From Undaria pinnatifida (Eukaryota > Sar > Phaeophyceae > Laminariales > Alariaceae): DNA of 64,000 bases. The stretch spans positions 18,403,476 through 18,467,475 of the forward strand of contig JABAKD010000025.1 in NCBI GenBank assembly GCA_012845835.1. The letters run 5' to 3'. Shown piece after piece: positions 12,001 to 27,000 of this stretch (position 1 is its first letter; each line of letters begins with the position of its first letter). The translations under genes and the position numbers were made by a program. The notes beneath the pieces were generated by a model. The model was not told the DNA's origin. It searched no databases and worked only from the letters and a program-made list of their open reading frames with translations.

Positions 12001-15000
12001 TATACTGGGTACATATTCCGGAGTAACCGGGTACCAAACCTGGTTCATATTACCATACTCCCGAGTACGTACCTGAGGCATCCAGCGGTAGGTAGGGGTT
12101 TGCAGTTTTGGGGTAAAATGTTTTTTTCTGATCGATCTCCTCAAGTGAAAAACCACCGGTGAGTCTAGTAATTGTACGAGCACTAGTTGTGCTAGGACTA
12201 AGGCATAGAAGATTGATCGGGCGGCACGAACGAATTGAATGCCTTCGAGGTCATGTCTCGGGCGATGATGATGTTGATGATGTATATATTGAGCTCCTCA
12301 TGTTAGGAGCTCAGAAACTTCTTAGAATCTGCTTCACCCCTTCCGTGGGATGGCTCACCTTACTAAACGCGCCCCAACGAGGGCTGCGGACAAGCGCTAC
12401 CGAAGAGGTAGCACAATTTGGCAAAAACAAAATCTGAATGACGGGTCTCCTTAGACCACAACCCTTGGAAGGTTACTACGGTTTTGCGACGAGACTAATT
12501 TGTATACCTAGGCCATGGGTTCGGTTATCGGGTTGCACTGCTGTCATTTTGCTCAAAGCATTTGTTTTTGGGTGAGGTAGTAATAGTGTAGAGCTCCTCA
12601 AGTGGTTAGGAACCTCAGAAAAAAAATTGTGCACCTTCAGCGTCGCATGTGTCCCCCTGGAACAGTCTTTTGAACCCCCTGTCCTCACCGTCATCCTCAC
12701 CGTCATCCTCACCGTATCTATGCGACAAGCATCCTCGCCGTATCTATGCAACAAGCATTCTCGTCACTGCATCTATACATTATCGACGTATCTATGTAAC
12801 AATCGCCACAGCCTCATCGGGTCTGTTGCAGAAATATGTTACACATCCTCACCGTATGTACGCAATATATATATGTATATCCTCGGCGTATCTAAATCCT
12901 CTCACTGTTCCCTAAAACGTCCTCACCGTCGGTTGTATCTACGCAACAATCGCCGCCGTCGAAGAAGCACTCACCAGGTACCCAAACATATACCCTACTA
13001 AAGTCATGGTCATACTCGGGTAGGTACCCGGGTATAGTCCTGAAGATACTCGGGCATATACCCTGCTAAAGCTTTGGTTGTATTTCGGTAGGTACCCTGA
13101 AGATATACCCTACTAAAGTCATGGTCATATTCGGGTAGATACCCGGGTATATTCCTGCAGATACCCGGGTGTATACCCTGCTAAAGTTAGGGTTGTATTT
13201 CGATAGCACCCGGGTATATGCCCTACTAAAGTCATTTTTATACTCGGGTAGATACCCGGGTATACTCCTGCAGGTACCTGGGTATATACCCTGCTAAAGT
13301 CATGGAAGTAATCCTGCAGGTACCCGGGTGCTCTCTCACCAGGTATTCCTAGTAAACCCACCGTATCTATGCAACAATCTCCACCGTCGAAGAAGCACTC
13401 CGGCGAGTTGAATGCGACGAAGGAGTCGCAGAAGCCGTCGCCGATGAAGCTGCCCAGATCCGAAGCAAACGCCGGACACTCCCTGCATTCAAGATGGCGT
13501 GCGTTATGACGACACGTTGCTATGATAGGTCGGTTCGTGCTCCAAAAGCAAGGACCTTTTTTTAACGGGATATCACCGGAGAGCCAACGATCAACTAGTT
13601 TCGGCATAGTAAGCATCGGAGGGGGATTATCATATAAAATATGGCATAGTAATTAATCGGTAGAGGGGCGTTCGAATAAACGTTCCGGCGAATCGAAGTC
13701 AACAAAGGAGTCACAGAAGCCATCGCCGATAAAGCCGCCGGTAAAGCTGCCGATAAAGACATCCCACGGTAGGGGTTGCACGTTTTTTTCCAAAAAAAAA
13801 GGTTTCCGTCCCTTCTAACAGGTTCAGCCCCTCAAATGAGCAACTAACGGATTTTAGTCTAACAATTTTTATCAGCATCTTTTTTTAGGGCAAGGGCATA
13901 GACGATTGGCCGGGTTGTGCGAACAAAAGCCTTCGAAGTCATTATTCGGGTTTCGAGATATTGAGCTCCTCGTGTTCGGAGCTCAGGCGCTTTGTGCTGC
14001 ACGCCTGCTATCGTGGGATGGCTCTGAAGCGAACGCCGGATGTTCTCTGCACTCAAAAAGACAGCCTGTCGTTTATGGTAGGTCGTTTCGGCATCGCGCT
14101 AAATCCTTTTTTCTTGGAGGATGTCACTGGAAGAGTCGCATGCTTCACAAGCAGGAGTAATTACTGCTTTATTTTGGGCCATTCGAACATGTGAACAAGC
14201 GTGAGATTCAGCGTTGATCACTCATGTAACATTCCCAGAAACTTGACAAAAACAAAAAATAACTTGAACAAACAAAACAAAAAGGGCTGCTTGACCAAGG
14301 CGACGATAGGAGTTTTCACCATGCGCGCGAGTAACTGCGTACCTCACTTACAAAAACAACTCAAGGCGACTGTTCAGGTGCAGCGTGGCTCACCATTCCA
14401 TTGCGCATACGTGATCGCACAATTAAAACAGCACGAAAGATTAAGACCGCAAAGGAACAGGAGGGCCACTCGCGCGGGTGACCCCGGGCCACTGTAAAAA
14501 AAGTCTCCAAAAGTAACCCCCCTGCCGTAGCCCTTGCCCCTACTCCTATGCGCGGAGCCTAGGTCCCTTCCGTACTTCATGAATTTACCTGCACAGGGTG
14601 GCGTGGTAGTCATAGTCGGTGTCCGCCGGGTCTATGGTACCGCAGAAAGACGTGTTGGACCAAGGGTCAAAGCAGGTCAGCGCCGTGGCCTTTTGGCACT
14701 CGGCATGTGCGCAGGTGTCTTGGCAGCAGTCGCCGCCGTCGAAAGCGCACGAGGCAACGTTGGACCAGTCGTCACATATGCCGTCACCTATTAACACAAG
14801 ATTATGCACAAACAAACGTGGGGATATTCCACGGGGCGGGGCGGGGCGGGGCGGGACGGGGCGGGGCGGGGTATGCCAATTGTCATGCATGGCCACAAAG
14901 TCATCCCACGGTAGGGGTTGCCCTTTTTGGGGGCAATGCCACTTCTGAGCGATCTGAGCGATCTGAGCGATCTGAGCGATCTGAGCGATAAGTTGACATG

Positions 15001-18000
15001 AGTACATTAACACTCTGCCAATCATTTCCCCATCTCCTTTCCCCACATCTTTTCATTTCAGCTACTACGCCCTTTCCCCTCATATTCTCATTATAGCTGT
15101 CACCAACCATTCACAATATCTCCAGGGTTAGCCCCGGAGATCGATGCTGACGACGAGATTGTTGCTACGAGCTCCAAAGCATATATTTTGTTTGATTTTC
15201 TGGCACTGTCCACTAGGCCACTCAGTCACAGCAGTGATAATGTGGTCTGGTGGATAGTGTTATGTATCTAACATAGCGGCTATCGTTGCGTTGCGCGTCG
15301 TGTTGGCACAGGATTTCATCACAGCAGCAGTGTCCGTCGGTGAGATGAGTGGCTCGTGTTCTTTTTAGTAACGGGGAACACATTGTTTTGTTCAGTTTCG
15401 TCACCTGGTCGAAATTTTAATCGGTACAACATTAACAAGTTAACACGTCATATTTTGAATATTTTGAATATTTGATTGGGCGAAACGTCGGTTAGGGAGT
15501 CGATGGAGCTACTCTTACAGAGGATTTTCTTATTTTCAGGTCTGATTGGCGAGATCTTCCATGTCTGAAGTCGTTGGACTCTGGACTTCCGTTTATATGT
15601 GGACGAAGAAGTGCTCGTGTTTTTTTCAGTAACGGGGAACACATTTTTTTGTTCAGTTTCGTCACCTGGTCGAATTTTTCATCGGTACAACATCAACAAG
15701 TAAACACGCCATATTTTGAATATTTTGAATGTTTGATTGGGCGAAGCGTCGGTTAGGGAGTCCATGGAGCTACTCTTACAAAGGATTTTCTTATTTTCAG
15801 GTCTGATTGGTGAGATCTTCCATGTCTGAAGTCGTTGGACTCTGGACTTCCGTTTATATGTGGACGAAGAAGTGCTTCACATTTTGTCAGATGGCCCATG
15901 GAACAATAACAAATAGATAAACTACAGCGATAGCTGTCGTGAGATTTTATGTTGACTGATACACAGAGTACATATAATATACATCTATTAAATAGTGCGA
16001 TTGCGTAACTGCTGTTTTTTGGATGCGACTCACGCATGAAAGCGTTGGGATTCTTCTTCGTTTCAATGTGATGGCATTCTGAGCGCCTTCGGTTTTATCC
16101 GGTGGCTTGTTTACTAGTCGGTTTACCTGGATGACGACTTACTTTTCTGCAGGCGGTTTACTTTACGTGTGGGTTTTATCCAGTGATGGCTTGCTTTTAT
16201 AGTCGGTTTACTTTATTCCTAGAGTATGATGTATAAGAAGTCCCTCATTCGACAGGTCGTAATTCTCGCGCTCGAGTATCCCACACGACGGTGGTAGGAG
16301 TTGCACGTTTTTGGGGCAAATGTTATTTTTTGGGCGACCTGAGCGACTTCCCACCTGAGCGATCTGAGCGATCTGAGTGATCTGAGCGATCTGAGCGATC
16401 TGAGCGATCTGAGCGATCTGAGCGATCTGACCTGCTGAGCTCCTCAAGCGTGGCACCGTCGGTTAGTAAGATACTTCTTACGAGAACGTGCGATTTAGGA
16501 TCAGAGCAAATAAACCGTGGTTAGGTTGCGCAAACGAATGTCTTCGAAGTCATGATTTTTCGGGTGATGATGTTGATATTGACACTCCCTCAGGCTAGGA
16601 ACTCACAAAATCTTAGAATCTGCTGCATCCCTAGGTTGGGATGACTTACCAGCGGTGGCGTTCGCGTTGTTTTATCCCCGCGAGATCTGTTCATCTGGTT
16701 TTTATTTGTTTGCCGTCGGCTTATTTGGTAGTCGGTTTCCTTTGCCTAATGTAGAAAAAGCCCTTCGTCGCCGGATCACAAGCCTCGCACACGTGGGCTC
16801 GCATTCAATTTCCGACACCAGTGGTGGTGGCATTCGCATTGTTAACTTCGAGGTCGGTGTATCTACACCCGGTTTATTATTAGTCCGTTTATCCATCGTG
16901 GCGACATACTTCTAGTTGGTTTAACTAATGGTGACAACGTATTTTTATAGTAGGTTTACTTTATTTGACGAAGAAGTCCTTCATCGCTGGGTCACAGTTC
17001 TCGCACACGTGGGCTCTCGTTTCAATTCCCACACCAGAGGCGAATTTAATATTGTTAACCCCGAGATCGGTTTACCTAAGAATGATTTGTTTGTATGGTC
17101 GGTTTTATCTGGTGACGCCTTATTTCATAGTCGGTTTAATTTACCTATGATTCAGAACAAGTCCTTTGTCGCCGGGTCACGATTCTCGCACACGTGGGCT
17201 CTCGTTTTTATTCCATACACCAGCGTTGACACTACCATTTTTCACCCGGCCGAGGTCGGCTTACATAGTGATTGATTTGTTTTAAGTTGTCTTACTTGTG
17301 GTGGCCTATTTATAGTCGATTTTACCTACGGTGGCGACTTATTTTTTAGTCGGTTTACGTTACCTATGGTGTAGAAGAAGTCCTTCATCTCCGGGTCACA
17401 ATTCTCGCACACGTGGGCTCTCGTTTCATTCCCGACACCAGCACTATTTCCTCCGAGGTCCCACTCGGTGGGAGACGTAGAGTCCGTGCCAACAGCAACA
17501 TCCGATCCTTTGGTCTGGTTGCAGAAACTTTTGGAGGGACTAGCGGAGTCTTCGCAAACGTACCCCGAGACCCCGCAAGTGAAGGTGTTGTCGACGCACG
17601 TGTCTGCGCAGCAATCGCTGAGAGGGCGAAAAGGGCACACAGCATAGGTATTCCACGTCAAGCGAAAGGTTTAGTTCGCAAAACGCACACATAGCTAGCC
17701 CAGGTAAGTCCAGCGAAAAACGGCCTGCCATGCGTCCGTGAGGGTCATATCGCAAAGTACGGAAGAAGGGCAAAACTCGGCGTGACACCGACATTCATTA
17801 CTGCGTTCAAAAACGTCAACGATGCCATATTCATGCACTATCGAACCGAGTATTTTATCATAAGTCATAACTAATAATGGTGGCCGTTCGGCAGGGGCTC
17901 CCTTCGCGCAATCGATGTCACTGGAGGTTCAACCATAGACTCGAGGATTGCGTCCAACTTAGCGTTGTGGCGATGCCCCTGGCGGGGTTCAGGCACTGTC

Positions 18001-21000
18001 TCTACTTAGGTTTGCGTTAAAGTTCAGCGCTGGCGATGGCATTGATGTTACCTGTTTCTTACCGGAGGATTCAAGCGTTGACGCGAGGACTGGGTCCAAC
18101 TTAGTGCTGTCGATGCCACTGGAGGTTCGACCATCGACAAGACATGGGGTCCACACCTTAGCGCTGTGGATGTCATTGATGTTTACCCACCAGGAAAATT
18201 CGTAACAGAGGGCTTCAACCATTGACCCCAGGTTTCTGTCGTTACCAAGCGCTGGCGATTCCACTGGACGTCCGACCGTTGGCTCGAGGTTTAGGTTCAA
18301 CTTGGCTACCGTTGGAAATTCCACTCGCTGGGGTTTCAACCGCTGACAAGAGGTTTTGGGTCCATCTTAATAAGGCTGGCGATGCCACTATTGACGGTTC
18401 AACCATTGACTCTAGTTTTGGGTCCAATATGCTTAGCGCTGTCGATGCAATTGATGTTTCCTACCAGGATATTTCTTGACAGGGGTTTCAAGCGTTGACT
18501 CGAGGATTGGGTCTAACTTTTGCGCTAGCGATGTCACTGGAGGTTCAACCATTGACTTGAGGATTGGGCCCAACGTAGGACTGGCGATGCCACCGGGGGT
18601 TCAACCAGTGACAAGAACTTTGGGTCCAACGTAAGTTTGGTGATGCCTCTGGTCATTCAACCATTGATAAGAGGATTGTATCCAACTCAGCGCCGGCGGT
18701 ACCACTGGAGTTCCAACCGTTGACAAGAGGACTGTGTCCAATTAGCGCTGGCGATGCCACTGGCTGGAGGTTCAATCAACCATTGACGAGAGGGTTAGGT
18801 GCTAAGATTAAGGTGATCTCAGCGAAACAACACCACGAACAGAAAATATTGAGCTTCAACGCCAGTCACTCGTCAACATCTCCAGAAAGCAGGAGAAAAC
18901 CAAAACATATGCCGATGTCGTACGACGCACGAATCATTCTACGGTAGCCCAACCCAATTTTCTCACACGAAATCGCCGGTTTTCAAACCAGCACACGGCC
19001 GTATCTCCTGAAATACGATGCCCCTTGCCACCCCGATGTCATCGTTCGATAGTCCTTTTTAAGGAAGGAAATTACATGAAGACGTGTTTTTTTGATAGCA
19101 TAGTTCTTCGTGTCTAGCAGCCATGAAACGCTCGTTAAATAAAATATCTGCTTTTGGGGGGGGGGGGTTATAGTAGGATCACATCAGTCTCACCCTCCGT
19201 CGAAGTAGCACTCTTGATTGTTCATGGAAGCGTCGCACCAGCCGTCCCCGATCCAATTGTACAAGTCAGAATCGGTGCAGTTGTTGGCCTGTTTGTGTTT
19301 CAAAATGCCAGTTGCACGTACAAGCAAGTCAGCGTCCGGGCGGCTGTCGGCCGGGGGGTGTCGGCAAATGTCCTCCACACGATGATTAAGGCTACGGTAC
19401 TGCTAGGGGGATGTTATGATGGTGTTATGATGATGTTATGATAGTGCTATGATGGTGTTATGATGATGTCATGAGGATGTTATGATGATGTTATGATGAT
19501 GTTATGATGATGTTATGATGGTGTTATGATGGTGTTATGATGGTGTTTCGATGGTGTTATGATGATGTTATGATAGTTTTATGATGGTGTTATGATGATG
19601 TTGTGATGGTGTTATGATGGTGTTATGATGGTGTTATGATGATGTTATGATGGTGTTATGATGGTGTTATGATGGTGTTATGATGGTGTTATGATGATGT
19701 TATGATGGTGTTATGATGGTGTCATGATGGTGTTATGATGATGTTATGATGATGTTATGATGATGTTATGATGATGTTATGATGATGTTATGATGATGTT
19801 ATGAGGGTGTTATGATGGTGTTATGATGGTGTTATGATGGTGTTATGATGGTGTTATGATGGTGTTATGATGGTGTCATGATGGTGTTATGATGATGCTA
19901 TGATGATGTTTTGATATACCTCAGTTTTCACTACCGGTTTTTAGCCCTCATATCATAATACTCACGGATAAGAATGTTGTTTTCTGGCGATTGTCGTCGC
20001 AGCGTAGCCTACGATCCCACTGAGTCTGTGCCTCTGTACCTTACGGACAAGAACACTCTTCGGCAATTTTTCGTCGCAGCGTAGCTTCCCGCCCCATTGA
20101 GTGTGTGACTCTGTACCTCACGGACAAGAACACTGTTTGGCGATTTTTTGTCGCAGCGTAGCTTCCCGCCCCATTGCGGTAGCTTGCCACCCCATTGCGG
20201 ATTCATATCGCCAAATAATAACAGCACGAAGAAATAAAAAGACCGCAAAGGAACAGGGGGTCACTCGCGCAAATGACCCAGAGCCACTGCAAAAAACAAC
20301 CAAAACTGAGCCCCCTGCCATTGCTGTCTCTGGAGTCGCCACACCAGAAAACAAAGCAACTCGTTGAATTGGCGCCGTCATCCATAAGCAAGAAAGTAGG
20401 CACAAGGTGCCGCAGTCCATCGTACGAGCGGTTCTTAGTAAGATGCAGCTCACTCTTCATGCGACTCGCCGAACACCTCACGGCGCTTCGCGCTTGGTGC
20501 AAGCAATGTCGGCCTGGTTGGTGAAAACTCGACATGCCCCTTCCCGCCATAGTAGGGATGCGAGGGTCTAATAGCTATGTTCATACGACAACGGCCATGC
20601 ACAAACTGAGTACACCCCCCTCCCGCGCTACCGTGTTATAGCGTGTTATAGTGTGTTAAAGCGTGGTATAGCATGTTGTAGCATGTTATAGCGTGTTATA
20701 GCGTGGTATAGCGTGTTTTAGCGTGTTTTAGCGTATTGTAGCGTGTTATAGCGTGTTGTAGCGTGCCATACCGGCCAAATCCCGTGTAGTTTTCGGCCCC
20801 TGTGTGTTTCAGAACATGACAAGCGACAACCGCCGCCACTCATGCCATAGAGGGCCATTCTCAAGGAACTGGCCGAAAACGTAAGATTGCATCAGAAGAA
20901 AACGTGACATACTTTTCATGAATCAATTGTGGTATCATCTGAAACTGAAAACTGAAAAAAAATCAACAAAAATAAGTTCACAACAAATTGCGTGTCATGA

Positions 21001-24000
21001 TTCTTACCATAAAAACGTTATCTGTTTAAATTAAACGTAACGTAACCGCCAATCTACAAGTGCCACGATATATGTTTTTTTTGTCGCTCGTGAATCGTTA
21101 TTTTTTTTCACATCACGAATCGTGATTGTTTGTCACACGGATCGTTTTTTTCTTCATCACCCTTGTGTTAAATTAAAGGTGGCGGACACAGAGTGCCCCC
21201 TGCGGGTCTGCAATTGAGCAGATCCTCGGAGAGTACTCACTTTCGTTTCCTTCGTAGAGATGTAGCTTTATTCGTTTCCATCAGAGTCCGGGATAGCTTC
21301 TGGGATCGGAGGCACGTGCCTTCGATCTACTTCCTAACTTTCTCGAATATAAAACGCCAACCTTATCATGCAAAACCCATCCAAATGATCTCAAATTCGG
21401 ATAATTACAGGCCTTTCGAGGCCGTATCTTAACACTAGCCCACCCTGATGAGTCGCATATGCAGAAATATGGGAGATTCGGGAAAACTCCGGTTCTACGA
21501 ACTAGACCATGAATCGCAGATGCGGCCCTCGAAACCCAATCCCACACCTTTAACCGTCTGGCTATGGAGCCAGGAACACGGGAAAAAAAATCGGAGATAT
21601 TGGAGGAACGCTGCCACAATAGCATATCAAGCTCGTCGACGCCACATGTTAAATTAAAGGTGGCGGACACAGAGTGCCCCCTGCGGGTCTGCCAATTGAG
21701 CAGGTCCTCGGAGAGTACTCACTTTCGTTTCCTTCGTAGAGGTGTAGCTTTATTCGTTTCCACCAGAGTCCGGGAAAGTTAGGAAGTAGATCGGAGGCAC
21801 GCGCCTCCGATCTACTTCCTAACTTTCCCGAATATAAAACGCCAACCTTATCATACGAAACCCATCCAAATGATCTCAAATTCGGATAATTACAGGCCTT
21901 TCGAGGCCGTATCTCAACACTTGAACCATGGCCTTTGCTCCGTTCGCTAGACATTTTGACCCTGACAACATAATTCCATTGTTGTTATTCTTATACTTTT
22001 CATCTGACAACTTTTTTCTCCCATTTGTCGTCTGACGATGTGTAGGGCATGTTCTAATCATACCCATCCACATGTAAAAGGAAATAAATCCAGAAGGGGC
22101 CATTCTCAACGAACTGGCCGAAAACGTAAGAATTGCATCAGAAGACATATTTTTCACGAATCAATCGTGGTATCATCTGAAATTGAAAAACTGAAGAAAA
22201 AAACAACAAAAATAAGTCCACAACAAATTACGTGTCATGATTCGTACAATAAAAACGTTATCTATTTAAATTAAACGTAACATAACCGCCGATCTACAAA
22301 TGTCACGATATATGTTTTTTTGTCGCTCGTGAATAGTTTTTTTTGTCACATCACCAATCGTGATTGTTTGCCACACGGATCGTTTTTTTTTATCACCCTT
22401 GAACCATGACTTTTGCTCCGTTCGCTGGACATTTGACCCTTACAACATAATTCCATTGTTGTTATTCTTGTACTTTTCATCTGACAACTTTTTTCTTCCA
22501 TTTGTCATCTGACGATGTGTAGGGCATGCTTCAATCATACCCATGCACATGTAAAAGGAAATAAATCCAGAACCCAGCGACTATAGACATGGGCGGTGAG
22601 TTACCAGTCAGACCTTAATACGTCAATGCTACAAGACCCCATTGCAGTAGTGGGGGTCTCTTAAAATCGCTTGGCGCAACCGGAGAATTGCACTCATCAC
22701 GTGGAGTGAACAAGGCGGCTTCCCCGAACAAGGCGGTCATATATATTACTCTGGAACAGCTCCGCCTGGCGGACCCTTACTGCGTAAATATTTCTATCGA
22801 CTCATAAACAACATCGGCAGACAGCCTTCTAAAAACTAAAATGAAAAATGGTGTCACACGACACGAATCGTGATTTTGTTTTGGCACGACAAAAAAATGC
22901 GGGATTCTTTTGTCGCAAAAAGATGGTAAGTTTTTGTTCGTTCGGTTAAAAAGGTTTTGTTCGTTCGGTTACAGGAACAACCGTTACAGCTTACCAAATA
23001 TCCATCCACGGACAGCCTTGGTGGATCCTGCGGGGCATCAGTGGGCGAACTCGTTGGAGTAGGGGTCGGCTGATTTGTTGCATTGATCGAAGATTCGTCG
23101 AATGTTTCCCGCGTTGTCACCGATGTCACGTTCAAATACCCGCCAGAGATTATCAACGAGTACGCCTGTACGCCGGATTGGGTGGGGGGGGGGGTTAGGG
23201 TTTGCGTTGGGGCTGGCGTTGGGGTCGGCGTTGGGGTTGGGGGGAGGGAGGGGAGGGAAAGGGATAGGAAAGAGGGGGCGTGTGTTACCCCGATCAATGA
23301 CTCGTCGAATCTTTCCCCCGTTGTGACCGGTGATATGTGTAAAAGCCGCCAGAGATTGTCAAGGAGTACGCCTCGGGGGTGTACTCATTTATTGCTTGCC
23401 TTGATAATTTGACCATTGACCTCGCATCCCTTTCGAGACGGAGCACCGTTCCTACTCGTAATAGTTACACCTCCAGTACTTGGGCGCTCATTGCGTTTTT
23501 TGCCGTGTACAACCTTTTCTTTGGTTAAGTAGTTCCGTCCCCGTTTTCCCTGTTTCACCTTTGGGAGGCGAAGGTGTGCTCATGTATGCATACTGGCAGA
23601 TACATTCATAAAAATATCTGACCTACCGGTAGTTGCTCACTTCAGAAGCTGAACCGGCTAGAAACGCCTCGCCGAAAACGTGCAACCCCTACCGCGGGAT
23701 TACTCACAAGGTAAAAAAAACACCAAGGAAACTTGCGGACGCTCTTAAATCGAGTACCCCAATGCTGTGTCAACACGCCTTACCTGCTGGTCATCCTCCA
23801 CAAGTTCGTTCGCGATGACTTGCACCGTGTATTCCCGAGTCCCGATGGTCGGAGACGACGACACCGGCACCACAACCCTCTCCGCATTGTTCACCGCATC
23901 GCAGCATTCGCTTTCGCCGTTCGCGTACATCGGCGGGTCCCCTGTTGTGCGGTGAGCGTCGAATCGACGATCGGTGGGGGTGAGCGAGGAAAGAAGAGGC

Positions 24001-27000
24001 GATATGTAACCGGGGGGGAGGGGGGGGGTGCTTTTGTATTATACTATGCTTGTTCACGTTGTCACAGTATTCACTTTGCCGTTCGCGTACATCGGCGCGT
24101 CCCCTGTGCATCCAAGGTAGAATCGATGGTATGGGTGACAGGGAAGCAGGCGTTGTCGTCACGGGGGATTATTGGGGGGGAGGGTGTACTCATTTCATGC
24201 ATAGCCGAAGTCGTATGACCATAGACGCTCGCATCCGTACAGTGTCGGAACGGATCACGTCGGGTTATGGGTGGGGTGTGTGCTCAGTTTGTGCATGGCC
24301 GTAGTCGTATGACCATAGACCCTCGCATCCCTACTATGCCGAGACGGAGCACGTCGGGTTTTCAACAACCAGGCCCTGGGTGGGGGGGCGTACTCATTTG
24401 TTGCTTGCCTTAGGCATTTGACCATTGACCACGCATCCCGTTCGAGACGGAGCACCCTCTCGCACGCGTACTTTGCGTTCTCTCGAAAAAGTTCAGCGCA
24501 CTCTCGACAATATGAAACGGAGCACCGTTCCTACTTCTAATAGAGACATCTCCAACATTTTGGGCGCCTATTACGCTTCTTCCGTATAATACATAGAAAC
24601 TGTTTGCTTATCCTTCGTATCCCCGTCCTGTTTCGCCTTCTGTGGCCACCATCTACCTCCTAGGATAGCGATCGTTTTCTCCTACTCTCTAGTCTACCAA
24701 ACTCTTCCATGACACATACGTCTAATTTCCTCATCTCCCCCTCTAACGCATCCCGTTCCTCCTTGTATATTTCACATTCTCCTACTGTGTGAGTCCTACT
24801 CTTTATTGTTGTGCCACACGGGCACATATTTGTAGCCACGTTTTCCACCTCCGACTACTGGTATATCTCTTTTTTCTTTCTGGTAGGCCCAGGTCCCCTG
24901 CACGAAATCGCAGTTTTAGCTTTTTCGCGTAGTCCACTGAGCCGTGCAGATACGTTTCCATTCCAATATCTTCCCTCTACCCCCTGTATATCTCTAAGTG
25001 CTTCTCCTCTTTCTCATTGTTTCTTAACGCTAGCCTTTCCCTTTCGTTGGGGGAGGGGGGGGTACTAGAGTTATTTACGGTAGTGTCACAGCATTCAGTT
25101 TGACTGTTGGAATAAATCGGCGGATCCCCCTTGCGCTCAGCGCGGAATCGACGATGCGGTTGGTCGGCGGACGGGGGGGGGGGGGGGGGGGGCGAAGGAA
25201 GAGACGTGATCTGAAGAAGGACGGGGGACGGGGGGCGGGGGGCTTGTTTGTGTAGGGTACTATATTTCTGCACAGCGTCCAAACAATCGCTTTGCCCGTT
25301 GGAATACATCGGCGGGTCCCTTTGGCGGTCCACGTGCAATCGACGATGAGGAAGGGGCATGACGTGACTCGGGCCGTGGTAGGTTTTTAGGTTGTAGGGG
25401 AGCAGGGGCGGGGGTGCTTGTGTGGGATGCTATTTATAATTTTTCACCGTGCGACAGTAATTTACTCTGACCGTTGCAATATAATCGGCAGGTCCCCTTT
25501 TGGTGGCCACCGGTGAATCGACGAGGGGAGTGAAGGGTGGGCAAGGAAGGAAGCGTTATGTGAATGGGGTTATTGGGGGTGTACTCATGTCATGCATGGC
25601 CGTAGTCGTATGACCATAGACCCTCGTATCCCTACTATGCCAGGACGGAGCACGTCGGGTTTTCACCCACCAGACAGACATCGCGTGCACCAAGCGCAAA
25701 CCGCCGTGGGGTGTTCGACGAGTCACATAAAGGGCGAGCTGCATCCTGCTAAGAACCACTTGCGAGGTGGACACCGGCACCATATGCGTACTTTCTTGCA
25801 TGTAGATGACCGCTTTAAATTAACAAATTTGATTTCTTGGCGCGGGGCGGGGCGGGGGGTACGCTGGTGTGTGGTACTGCTACTGCAATGCTTTTAAGTA
25901 TGGCAGACAAGAGCAAAGCCTAGATATATTCGTGAGGCCTACATGTATAGTAGTGGAGCCTATATAAGGCGGTATGGTGCGGAGAAATGTTGGCCGCACT
26001 ATATCGAGAGGCCGCCCTATTCGAATATGATAGGCAGTTGTATCCATAGTTAAGATAATTCCAACCGATTTCAACCGCCGTATATCGAGTGGCCGAGCTG
26101 TTGTAACCGCATTATATAGGCCCGACTGCTGTAGCAGAAAAAGAGCTCTTCTACGGTACCATAAGGGTTATGTATGTTGTTTTCGGGCCTGTTTTTTGCT
26201 GTGGCTCGGGGTCACTCGCGCGAGGGACCTCTCTATTCCCTTTGCGTCGTTGAGCTTTCGTGCTGCTCTAATTAGGGTATACGAATTCGCAAAGGCAAGC
26301 TATGCTGGGCGAAAACAACCTCCCAAAATTGTTTCGGTGCGAGTGGTGAAAACGTGCAAAGTCGGTAGTGGAAAAGGGGGGATATCATAACATCGTCATA
26401 ACATCATCATAACATCATCATAACATCATCATCATAACACCGTCGTAACATCCTCCCTGCTAATGCCATGCCGCAGCTTTGGTAGGGGTGCCCCTTTTGT
26501 TCTTTCTGAGGCTCCTAACAACTCGAGGAGCTAGCTGTTTAGGTCCACACCTCACCCAATTTTTGTTTTTGAGCAAATTGAAAGGACACCTCGGTGAACA
26601 AACGCATGGCCTGGGTACACTTAAATGAAAGCATATAACTGATTCTACGATAGCCCCCCCAAAAAAACAAAGCAGGATTTTTTTTACGGGCGTTTCATGG
26701 CTGCTTGACACGAAGAAGGATGCTATGCAAAACATATCTTGTCATGTAATTTTCTCGCTAAAAAAGGACTATCAGACGATGACGTCGGGGTGGCAGGACT
26801 CGACGTATTTCAGGAGATGCGACCGTGAGCGGGTTTCAAAACCGGTGACTTCGTTAAAGAAAAATTGGGGGGGCTACCGTAGAACGACTCATATTGCAAA
26901 ACAAGAATTGCAATTCGACGATTTTGGGTTGAGGAGCCCCGTCATTCAGAAAATAGACAACAACAAAAAGTAAGTGCCAATTCCTATCGTACCACGCATC

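Noticed and set aside
19400-19915. CRISPR-like regular repeat array
   Set aside because: Units are 12 bp with no spacers; it is a minisatellite in a eukaryotic intron.
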